Shown piece by piece: positions 32,468 to 41,225 of a DNA stretch of 64,000 bases; the first letter of the stretch is position 1, and each line of letters opens with the position of its first letter. The notes under the pieces are model-generated. The model made no database searches, had not been told where the DNA came from, and was given only the letters and a program-made list of their open reading frames with translations. Source of the DNA: Nothopassalora personata (taxonomy: Eukaryota > Ascomycota > Dothideomycetes > Mycosphaerellales > Mycosphaerellaceae); the NCBI GenBank assembly GCA_033816765.1, contig CM066294.1, forward strand, positions 2,542,001-2,606,000, in the 5' to 3' direction. Position numbers and translations under genes: made by a program.

Positions 32468-32504
32468 GAAGTCTTCCCCACCTGCCGCACGGTCCCACCT
32501 GTTG
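32468..32504 (+). repeat. Left terminal inverted repeat of transposon K
   Basis: 37 bp beginning GAAGTCTTCCCCACCTGCCG, the exact reverse complement of 39488-39524, preceded by TA. It is GC-rich and not RIP-mutated. Confidence 0.95.
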
Positions 32505-32599
32505 TATAGCTGAAAGGTGTTTCTTACCTATATATTGCGACCGTGTTATTCAACAACGAGTCGTTAGATTAAGTTAATATTGAAAAGAATAAGTATTGT

Positions 32600-34317
32600 A
32601 ATTACGCTCTATTAAATAGTATTACTCTTATATATAGATAGGAAGCTTTACTATTAAAGACTATTATTATTTCTATTCTACTAGAATCCTACCCTTCTTA
32701 ATTAGAGTAATACTATATACTACTTCTATAGGCTATTTAAATATAATACGCCGTAGAGGGTTCTTAGGCTTCCTAATACTATCTTAAAGAGTATTACTAA
32801 GTTATTTAAAGGCTATAGTAATCTCTCTAAGTATTACCCTATTATAGGCTTCCTTAGTAAGTCTTACCTTTATCTCTTTTACCTTAAGCTACTTATATAT
32901 AGCCTCTAATTACTTTAGAGTTATACTATATTACTTCTTAAGTTATTACTATAGCTAATTATCTTACTTCTTAGTAGTAGTAGTAGTTACCTTATCCTTC
33001 TCCTTCTTCTTAAGTAGATCCTTAGCTCGCTATAGCTTAGGTAGGGAGTAGAAAGTAGTAGTAGAGCCGTCTTTAGCGCGTATATCTTTAAATAGCTTCT
33101 TACTACGCTTACGGCGCTTCTACTCGTTAAATAGGGCCTATTGAAGGCTATTTACTTATATTATAAGGAGGATATTTTAAGACTTTAGGGTATTAACCTT
33201 AGTTTAAAGGTATAGGACTCTAGTATAGTCTTTCTTATTAACGGTATCTCGAATAAGCCTCCCTATCTTTCTCTATTTAGGTACGTTATACTACTACTAG
33301 TAAAAGACTTAGAAGTAGACTATAAGCTTACTACTAAAAAGTCTAAGTTCTTAGGAGGTAGAAGCTTAGATAGTACTATTTCTAGACTAAGTAGATAGAT
33401 ACCTATCTTTAAGAAGGCTAACTTAATATTCTTAGGTACTACTATAAGCTACTATTCTTACTAGAAGATAGTAAAGAAGGCTCTCTTTATAATACCTTAG
33501 ATAGCGCTAGATTAGTATAGCTAGTTGTTTAAGACTGTTAAATATTAAGACGCGAGAGTAGTAAATACACTTGTATTAAGTAGCTATAGCCTATGTATTA
33601 AATAAGGTAGATATATACCTACTATTATCTTATACTTTAGAGCCTAACTTATAAACTTTATAGTAAGGTATAAGCTATAGCTATTAACTATTAGGAGCCG
33701 CTAGTTACAGCTATTACAAGCCTTCTTTTCAGTATATCTATTATAGACCTTTATAAGCTATTAATAGCCTAGCTTATTATTTGTCTAGCCTAAAGGTAAG
33801 CTCGTAAAGAAAGCTATATATTACTAAGGATTTATATTATTAACCTAGGTATCTTAAAGATTACTAGAAGTAGCCTTATAGATAAGGTAAGGTAGTAGGC
33901 TTATCTTATTAGCTAATATAGCTACTATATAAGTAACCTACTCTCTATTACCGTCTTAAAGGTATCCTATTAGCTTTCCTTACTTAGCTACGTCCTTAGT
34001 AAATATCCTCTTAGCCTTAGATAGGGCCCTAATTATAAAGCCCTTCTTATCTATATTAGTAATCTTCTTAGGGTAGATATTATACTTATTAACTATTCCC
34101 TTAAGGAGTAGTAAGTAGTACTAGATATAGAATACGTACCTATTAGCCTTTTTCCGGGCCTTATCTAATACTCTAAGATAGGCTATATCTAAGATTTAAG
34201 ACTACCTATTTCTAAACCTAGAGGCTTAATTCTTTCTAGGCTTAGTACCGTAAAGCTTACGTATGAAGTTACGTATTATTATTAGTATAGGTAGTAAGGC
34301 TAGCTATATAAGGATAT
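32600..34317 (-). pseudogene. Transposon K transposase, catalytic part (RIP-destroyed)
   Basis: Minus-strand translation through stops gives YNIYPKKITNIDKKGF (near 34060-34107; Fot1/pogo proteins have N-M-DEKGF here), then SKAKRIFTKD, SSNLxDTWVNNINP (near 33835-33880) and a segment like SGWTNNKLGYxWL near 33760-33800. These are landmarks of the DDE domain of fungal pogo-like transposases, which cut and paste the element at TA sites. Nearly every CA and TG has gone, so the protein is lost. Confidence 0.82.
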
Positions 34318-34322
34318 TAATA
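34318..34322. repeat. Target-site duplication TAATA, left side of chromovirus J
   Basis: TAATA abuts the LTR at 34323 and recurs at 39223-39227 directly after the LTR ending at 39222. The region is AT-rich, so chance identity is possible. However, the transposase frame of K also rejoins across the element. Confidence 0.8.
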
Positions 34323-34484
34323 TATTACGGGTAAATAACGTATATACTAAAGTTCTATAAGGTATATAATAAGTTTAATACGGAAGAAAGGAGAAGTCTA
34401 ACGCTGTCCGAAGTAAAAGTATCGGATAGCAATCCGAATGCATAGGCGTAGCATATACTAAGAAATAGGGGCCCGCCCCTTATA
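34323..34484 (-). repeat. 3' LTR of chromovirus J (162 bp)
   Basis: Reverse complement of the 4520-4681 type: it begins TATTACGGGTAAA and ends GGGGCCCGCCCCTTATA on the plus strand. A purine tract (here CCCCCCCTCCCCCC) adjoins it on the inside. Confidence 0.9.
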
Positions 34485-34798
34485 TTACCCCCCCTCCCCC
34501 CTCCGCCGCCTCTAGCTTAGGTTCCGCTAGATAGATACCGTCCGTATACATATTTACGCCGGTGTTCCCTATTGTCCTTACTAGAGCCTATTATCCTAGC
34601 TATTTTTACGGCTTAGCGCTACTTTCTAATATTACTCCGTATTATCCTTACCTATTAATAGCGATACCTATTATTCGGCTCGTAATAGGAAGCGCTTAAT
34701 ATTACCGTCCTTATTATATAGGTCCGCCGTAGAGTATTATTACCTAGGTAAGTATAAGGTTTGCTATTATCTACTAAGTAATAATAGCTATTATTAAC
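34485..34798 (-). repeat. 3' untranslated fragment of chromovirus J
   Basis: It matches the reverse complement of the last about 210 bp before the 3' LTR of G, including the AATAATAGCTATTATTA hairpin. It ends where the E-family 5' end begins. Confidence 0.75.
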
Positions 34799-36173
34799 GA
34801 CTGATTAGTTATGTTAACCTTAGGTTTAGTTATGTCGACCTTAGGTTTAGAGGGAGGGTCCCTTAGGTCTAACTTGCCCCAATTTTAGCTAGGTTTAATT
34901 AGACATTTAGGTGAGCTAGCGGGACCTAGTATAGCTATTAAGATATATACTACGCAGTTAAGCATTGTAAGCGTAGCATTAAGGCATCAATTCAATTTAT
35001 ACCTCTCGAGTAGAGGGCATAGGGGTTTAGGTCCGCTAATCCTCTTATTTTATCTAGCTACTACGCTACTCGTTACGTAACCTGATTTCACGGTCCCGGG
35101 ACCGGCAAATACCTCTACTTACATAAGCGCCGCTCCACACTACCACAACTCGGACAGGCCTATATAGGGTAGTTAGTAGACATTATTTTAGTAGTTAATA
35201 AGGGGGGTTATTAAGTATACACCCGGTAGCGTATTGGCATCTAGTTTATAAGGTTAAAATTACGGTTCAAGGTCTAAGGTTTACGGTTAAGGTCATTACT
35301 TAAGGTTAAGGTTTAAGGTTAAGGTTTACGGTTAAGGTCGACTAAGGTCGAAAACACTTAAGGTCTAAGGTATTTAGCAACAATTACGGTTATAAGGTCC
35401 TATTAAGTAACAACTAGTATTAGCACATTCTAAAGTAAGCACTACGTAACAATAGATACGGCTACATCACTAGAAAAACTTAGTACCTTTGCCGACATAG
35501 GTAGAGGCTACGAACAGCCTATAAACCCTACGAAAATGGAAGGGGTCTATAGGGATTCTATCCCTTATAAGGGGATAGAAGAATCGGAGGAAGGGGAAAC
35601 ACCTAAATCTAGTAAAGAAGGGAGAAGCGGAACTAGCGCCGCTAAATTAGGTATAGGTGTAGGAATAAACAGTATAATCGGAATGGATACTATAACTGCT
35701 CTCTTTAGACGATTAGCAGTAGTAATGGAAAACGCTAGCTCTCGCTTTCCACCTCTAGGAGGTGCTAAGAATCCGTTCTTTAATAGCACTAATGCTACTA
35801 AGTTCTAGGAGCGGTTTAGCGACCTAATAGACTAGTATCCGCCTCGGGCATCTATTAAGAAGGATAATTTCTAGGGCAGGTTTAAGCGTAATTGCGAAAC
35901 TACTATCCGGCGCGTAATTATAAGGCTACCTAGGTAGCTCACTAATAAGGCACGTTTTAGGAGGGCGTTCTTATTAGAGTTCTTAAGGTTTAACGCCTAC
36001 TCGATGTTAGGGAGTCGGGAATATCTTAAGGAGATTGTTAGGGCGCAGTAAGGTAAGAGGCCTAAAGAACAAGATGTGAAGGAATTCATCCGCCTATTTA
36101 TATCCTTAAGTAACCTAATTAAACCTAAGGATTTAGATAATAGCTCCCGGAGTCGCCTCCTCCTTTAGGGATT
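34799..36173 (+). mobile_element. E' : 5' end of a second E-family gypsy element, truncated
   Basis: Reverse complement of about 19795-21198: LTR start, two 21 bp repeat units, the CCCGGG palindrome (35085-35110), CCTTAA-type repeats and gag. Homology stops abruptly at 36173. No RT part and no 3' LTR follow. It sits inside chromovirus J in the opposite orientation. Confidence 0.85.
35453..36173 (+). pseudogene. gag fragment of E'
   Basis: The start codon homologous to 20516 in E is ATA here, a TG-to-TA change. From 35536 to 35808 the frame is open (MEGVYRDSIPYKGIEESEE to NSTNATKF) and nearly identical to the gag of E. It then continues through TAG stops until 36173. Confidence 0.8.
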
Positions 36174-36944
36174 AGTCGTCCTATAGAGAGCGCCTTCACG
36201 CGGCGGACGACGTAAGTATCTTCGTTACGACGAAGAGAAACTAAGACTCTCTCTCTCGAAAAATACAAGCCTACTCGACTCGAAACAAGAAAAGACAGGT
36301 CGGACGAACCGAACGAACGAGATACGCTCAAAATCTACAAACAAGAACTCCGGAACTGCGAGAAGGGAAAGCGACGTACATAGCGTACACGTCGCTCGAA
36401 CAACGAAGGCGCTGTCTACCTGTCGTCCCGGCAAACCACGTAAACTGCCGGCTGGAACCAAGAGAGGCGTTTAGGGGCGCAAACCACGTATACTGCACGG
36501 CTGGAACCAAGAGAGGCCGAGGGGGGGACGACAGCGAGGCCACTGCGACCGAGGAGCTACACTCGAGACCGGAGAACGCGACTGGATTGAAACAGAGGCA
36601 ACGGGTGTTTCTTGGGATTTTGCTCGGTGCGTACGGGTACGGCCGGCTTGGCTTTTTAAAACAAGAACGAGACACGGGCGCAAAACTTGTCTCGCCCGGG
36701 GCAAGGCGACAAACCGCAATTCTCGACAAGACACGACTACCGGGTACGCGCGTACTACGCCGCAATATATTCGATTTACGGTTCGAATAGCGAGCGTTGC
36801 TCGCATCTTTTAAGGAGTTTTTACGTCCGGGGTACGACGGGGCTTTTCTCCTTCTCTCAAATTTTGGTCTCGTTCTCGAGACCCGTGTTGCATAGTCTTT
36901 GACTCAAATAGCACGTTAATGGGATAATCAATCAATCAATCAAT
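36174..36944 (+). other. RIP-poor 771 bp segment with an AATC-type tail, origin unknown
   Basis: Unlike its surroundings it keeps many CA and TG dinucleotides and is rich in CG. It contains a near-duplicate pair (about 36431-36470 and 36480-36518; both contain AAACCACGTA and GGCTGGAACCAAGAGAGG). It ends in AATCAATCAATCAATCAAT (36926-36944) exactly where chromovirus RT resumes. A short-repeat tail at one end is typical of non-LTR retrotransposons and SINEs, which would make this the 3' end of such an element on the plus strand. GGTTCGAATAG near 36780 recalls a pol III B box, but no matching A box was clear. I see no convincing protein. Confidence 0.45.
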
Positions 36945-39060
36945 AAGCCCTCCCCTAGGCTTCTTAACGAATAAGACGAGAGCTACCGCTTCTAAGGTAG
37001 AAGGGCGAATATAACCCTTATACTATAGTTCCGTTAGTAACTTCCGGAGGATAAGTAGCTCGTCTTTAGATATACTATAGAGCGGTCCCTAGGGTAATAG
37101 TTCCGGGCTTCCGTCGGATTTTGTCCGGATCTCGATCTTATAGTCGAGATCGCCGCGGTACGGAGCTAGTTTATCTACTTCCCTAGTAGAAAATAACGGA
37201 AGTATATCCTAAAGTTCTAGAGGTAGGCCCTTCTTAAGTTCCTCTCGCGTAGGCGGCTCCTTCTTACTAAGGGCCTTCTTAATATCTTCTACAATTACCG
37301 CGGTAATTATAGCGAAGCGCTTACCCGACCTACGTTCTTTATAGTTACGCCCTTCAGGTACCTATTTCTTTACTAGGCTATAGTAGTACCGGCGCTTTTT
37401 AGACGTAGTCCGGGTCTAATTATACGTCTTCTACGGGTTCCCTAGGATTATAGGAAAATCTAGATTAGGTACGACGTAAGTATAAACGACCTAGCGGATC
37501 CCGGCAATTTCTATATAGAAGGCGACTACTCCTTCAATCGAGTTTTGTATCGCCTTCGTAAACCCTATAGGCTTACGGCTCTCGTTACTAATATACGTAA
37601 GACCGAGGCCTTTTACTAGGTCTTCGTTAATTATAGTATAGTATATATATCCTTTATTAATAAGGGTAAACGTTCCGTAACTTTCGTTTAGGAGTACGTC
37701 GGTATATATAAGATTCCCGTTTATAGAACTCTTAACTATATTCTACCCCTTTACTAGTAATTCTTTATCTCCTAGTACTAGCTTTTAACTAGGAGCTAGT
37801 CTTTTCCTATATCTTTAGGATCCGACTTAAAACCGTCGTCCTCTAGGATCGGCGTAACTAAGGCTACGTTAATTCTAGTAGGATTAACTACTACGGCGTA
37901 CGGGCATTCCTTTACTCGATGTCCGCTCGCTCCGTAGCGGAAGTAGAGCTATTCTTAACGCCTTTAATCTCTCTTAGCGGTATCTACTTATTTTACTCTC
38001 TACTTCCCCTTATTCTCCTTCCGGTCTCTACGACTTCTAAAGCGGCCTCCGCTTATCCGGGTTAGTACTATAATAGTATCGCTATCGGTATTAACCTAGG
38101 TACTAGTAGGCCTCGTAAAAGAACGGGTAGTAACTATAGTAGCCGTACTAGAGTCCTTATTATTATCCTTCTACTTCTTATAGTCTATTTTAAACTAGTC
38201 TATGTCTTTAAGGTTAGTTATAATCCGTTTAACCTCCCCCGTAAACTTATAGTAGTCCTCTTTTTTTTAGTATAGCCGCCGTATATATCCTAACGTAGTT
38301 TAAGAAGGTATTACGTAAGTAGCTAATCTTAGCGTTATCGCTCTAGCTCTCTCCGCTAGCGCTTAGTAGGAGTCCGTCGAATTTTATCTAGTAATCGTAC
38401 TAAGGTTAACCGTTTGTATATTTAATCTTAGTAAGCTACTCTAGAGCTTTAGCGCGCTTATCACTATTACTAAAGACTTTCTTAAGTTACGTAAAGAAAG
38501 TAACGGGGTCCTTCCTAAGTTCGCCGTCTCCCTTATCCTAGAAGTACCGTATCCTAGTACGCTCTCTCGCTAGTAAGGTATTATTAATCGTATCCTAGTA
38601 ATATTTATTAGAGAGTATCGGTTTTAGGGCGGATCGTACCCTAAAGGAGCTCTTTAACCTTAAGAAGTAATTGCGGAACGTTTCTACCTTACCGTCCTAG
38701 AAAGGTAGGTTCTAACCTCTAGGATCTAACGGTTCTCCTTCGGTACGCGACGTAGGCGCGGCGGCGTTTAGTGTCTATAGTAACTATCTTATTAGGTTAC
38801 TAGTAGTCGTATTATTATAAACTAGTAGCGAGACTATAGGGGTTAACTAGCGTTAAGCGTCTTCCGATTCTTTTAGAGCGGCGTACGTTATAATTAACTC
38901 GGCTTATATCTCTTCCTATCGCTAGTATAGTTATTAAAGTATAAGCTAGAAGTTTTTATTTGGGGCACTAGTCCTAGGGTTCTTGCTACCCGGTAACGCT
39001 ATTACGTGTCCCGTCTCTTTAATAGTAGGTACCTAGCTAATTCGAATAGATCGAACTTAA
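36945..39060 (-). pseudogene. Chromovirus J gag, protease and RT start
   Basis: Minus-strand reading gives gag (NYFLRLKSSFRVRSALKP near 38625-38680 and LKKVFSNSDKRAKALE near 38445-38495). A zinc knuckle degraded from CxxC to CxxY follows (CYFRYGASGHRVKEC near 37908-37955). Then come a protease region and the RT start, which includes [10 protein letters not shown] and LFVKKP, homologous to G 52-150. RT then stops at the AATC-tailed segment. Frequent TAG codons. Confidence 0.8.
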
Positions 39061-39222
39061 TATTACGGGTAAACGACGTATATACTAAAGTTCTATAAAG
39101 TATATAATAAGTTCGATACGGAAGAAAGGGGAAGTCTAACGTTATCCGAAGTAAAAGTATCGGATAGCAATCCGAACGTATAGGCGTAGCCTATACTAAG
39201 AAACAGGGGCCCGCCCCTTACA
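39061..39222 (-). repeat. 5' LTR of chromovirus J (162 bp)
   Basis: It begins TATTACGGGTAAACG and ends CCCGCCCCTTACA on the plus strand. The second TAATA target copy follows at 39223. Confidence 0.9.
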
Positions 39223-39227
39223 TAATA

Positions 39228-39487
39228 TATTAGTAGAGCTCCCTCTCTTATATATCGTTTAATAATCGCTATTCTTTATACTACTAGTGCTTCGTTCCTT
39301 ACTTACCGTTCTAGAGCTTACTAAGCTTCGTACGCTTAATACTATACTCCCTAGCTATTTATATAATATTAGGCTTATCTTACGCTTTTAAATAAGCTAT
39401 TGCGGACTTATATTGCTCGTCTATAGCTACAATGGTGTTGTGGATAAGATAATTATAGAAACAAGCTTCATTAGATTAAGAGGTATG
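39228..39487 (-). pseudogene. Transposon K transposase, N-terminal DNA-binding part
   Basis: Minus-strand reading gives KPNITxIAREYSIKRTKLSK near 39300-39385, a pogo-type helix-turn-helix start. It joins in frame across chromovirus J to the catalytic part at 34317. The transposase start lies near 39430, about 60 bp from the right terminal repeat. Confidence 0.7.
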
Positions 39488-39524
39488 CAACAGGTGGGAC
39501 CGTGCGGCAGGTGGGGAAGACTTC
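39488..39524 (-). repeat. Right terminal inverted repeat of transposon K
   Basis: Exact reverse complement of 32468-32504, followed by TA at 39525. Not RIP-mutated. Confidence 0.95.
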
Positions 39525-39526
39525 TA

Positions 39527-40113
39527 ACGAACGTGGCTTTCACGTCGCTGAGTAAGAAGAGCCATTGGTCCCTGTACGCGTCACTATATCGACTTCAACG
39601 GCACAACATCACGACTCCTTTCTTCACAAGAGGAAATTGGTTCGATGGTATTCCAGACAATGGTCGTCCGTAGATCACGCCATCCATCCATGCGCGACTC
39701 GATCGCATACCTTCTGGCGAAGCTAGGGGAATCAAGAGCAAGAGGTCTCAACGGTGATATAAGGTAGGGGCTAGAACATGAGACTTCGAAACGTGCTCGA
39801 TGACCTGGCGACGATGAAGCCTTGGATATATGCGTGCGTGGTAGAGCGTCGGAGCTGGTTCTGATGGAAAGCAGTATTGTGGAATGGTATCTCGGTATCG
39901 CATTTCATGCGCTCAACGCAACCTAAGACTTTGGCGTCCTCGTTGGTGAGCGCTGCCATATCCAGGCAATTCTAAGCGTATCCTCCCCGCTTCATCCTCC
40001 GCTGATTGGCGGTAGCCATGGAAGCCCTCCAGCTGCCTGTAATTAGCCATCACAGGCCTACGTCGTCTCCTGCACGTCCATCCATGGACTCGGGTGTCAG
40101 AGCCAGCCCTCTT
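39527..40113. other. Intergenic region right of transposon K
   Basis: Normal composition and no supported gene. It was contiguous with 32465 before K inserted. The right end should contain the 3' untranslated region of ntf2. Confidence 0.5.
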
Positions 40114-40827
40114 CTATGCAGCCGGGTACACGAGGCGAAAGACGTCGTTGAAGATGTAGTATGAGCCATCGACCGGCAGCAGCTGGAAGGTTTGTGCGTA
40201 TGACATTGGTCGCTTCTCCTCTTCGACCTGTTTGACGCACTCCAGTCAGCAAACGCCGTGGTTGGAAGGCTAAGGAACCACATGTTGCCGACATACCAGA
40301 AGTGCACCGCTGACGATGACGAGAATTCCGCCCTGGTCGTTGCTTGGCTGTGAGTCGAGAGTTGCGACTTTGTGCTCAACCTTTTGGAAGGGGAGCTCCT
40401 GTTGTTGCCCAGTCAGACCTGTTTCATCGTTGGATTTCTCCTGGTGCATGGTGGCCATACCTGCAGTTTGGTCACAATGGCTGCAGTGCCTTGGATTGGA
40501 GAGCCTTCGAATGTCAACATGGAATTGTCTCTCTGCACACGACTCATCAGTCCAACGTCTCTGGTATGTCAAGCCTCGATCCTCGCCTGGTAAGCCGGAA
40601 CGTACGTAGAGCGGTGCGAGGCCGGATCGGTCAGCGTCGAATTGCTTGTAGTAGAACTCGACAAACTGCTCTGGACGCGGTCAGATAGGAAGGGAGTCAT
40701 GGTCGGTTGGGCGCATCGTACTCGCAACGCCTTCGAAGTCTGCACATGAGAGTTAGCCTGTTGGACGGGTGCGTGGCTCATGCCGGTCACAGTGAGGTTG
40801 CCGAGGAGTCAGGCACATACCCGCCAT
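40114..40827 (-). CDS. ntf2: Nuclear transport factor 2 (Ran-GDP importer)
   Basis: Five exons on the minus strand: 40821-40827, 40606-40670, 40461-40532, 40297-40398 and 40114-40227. They encode 119 residues, close to the usual about 125. The product starts MAEQFVEFYYKQFDADRSGL, continues SMLTFEGSPIQGTAAIV, LPFQKVEHKVATLDSQPS and GGILVIVSGALL, and ends with SYYIFNDVFRLVYPAA. These are all conserved NTF2 positions, including the FNDxFRL end. NTF2 is a homodimer that carries Ran-GDP through nuclear pores. Introns have donors GTATGT, GTACGT, GTATGG and GTATGT. The first coding exon is only seven bases (ATGGCGG). Its start is 398 bp from the arp8 start on the other strand, so the two probably share a promoter. 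Intact frame. Confidence 0.95.
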
Positions 40828-41225
40828 CTTGTGTGTTATCGCGCGAGTTCCCGTGGGAGGTATCAACAACTGGGCAAGCTGCTCGTCGTCAGGCGTGACT
40901 GGAGCCAACGCTCACTTGAAGTGGGATGGGTTGGCCGCGGGGCGATTGGAGCTGTATGGCAGAAGTCGAGGTGGTTGGTGTGCAAGACTTTACGGAGGCA
41001 GCGCAACGAGTCTCAACGGCCAACCACCACACTTGTTCATCTTTTCATGCATTCGATGCTTAGCTAGCCAGTCCTTGCGAGCCACCTCAAGCTTCAGTGG
41101 TGATCTTGTATATCAATATAACTTCCGCCCGCAACCACCGCCTGACGACGGTCATTTAACCCCCTCCCCCCCCATACCCGAAGCGCCAGAAGCATATTGT
41201 GGATAACACAGCAATATCTGCCACG
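40828..41225. promoter_or_regulatory. Bidirectional promoter interval ntf2-arp8
   Basis: 398 bp separate two divergently transcribed housekeeping genes. No TATA box is obvious. A pyrimidine-rich run (CCCCCTCCCCCCCC, near 41160) lies about 60 bp before the arp8 ATG, in the position typical of fungal transcription starts. Confidence 0.6.

Larger units (their letters stand above)
34323..39222 (-). mobile_element. Chromovirus J with replaced interior (4.9 kb)
   Basis: Two 162 bp LTRs (34323-34484 and 39061-39222) with flanking TAATA copies define a minus-strand insertion in the transposase of K. The right part (36945-39060) holds gag, a zinc knuckle, protease and the start of RT. The left part (34485-34798) matches the last 3' region of G. 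Sequence equivalent to G 150-4310 (most of pol) is absent. In its place are the 5' end of an E-family element (34799-36173, plus strand) and a 771 bp RIP-poor piece (36174-36944). Confidence 0.88.
32468..39524 (-). mobile_element. Fot1/pogo-type DNA transposon K, split by chromovirus J
   Basis: It is bounded by 37 bp inverted repeats (32468-32504 and 39488-39524, outer end GAAGTCTTCCCCACC) and flanked by TA on both sides (32466-32467 and 39525-39526), the Tc1/mariner signature. Without the nested element it is about 2.15 kb, normal for Fot1-type elements. The transposase is on the minus strand, N-terminus at the right and catalytic domain at the left. CA and TG are almost absent inside, showing extreme RIP, yet the terminal repeats are untouched. 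It lies between tvp18 and ntf2. Confidence 0.92.
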
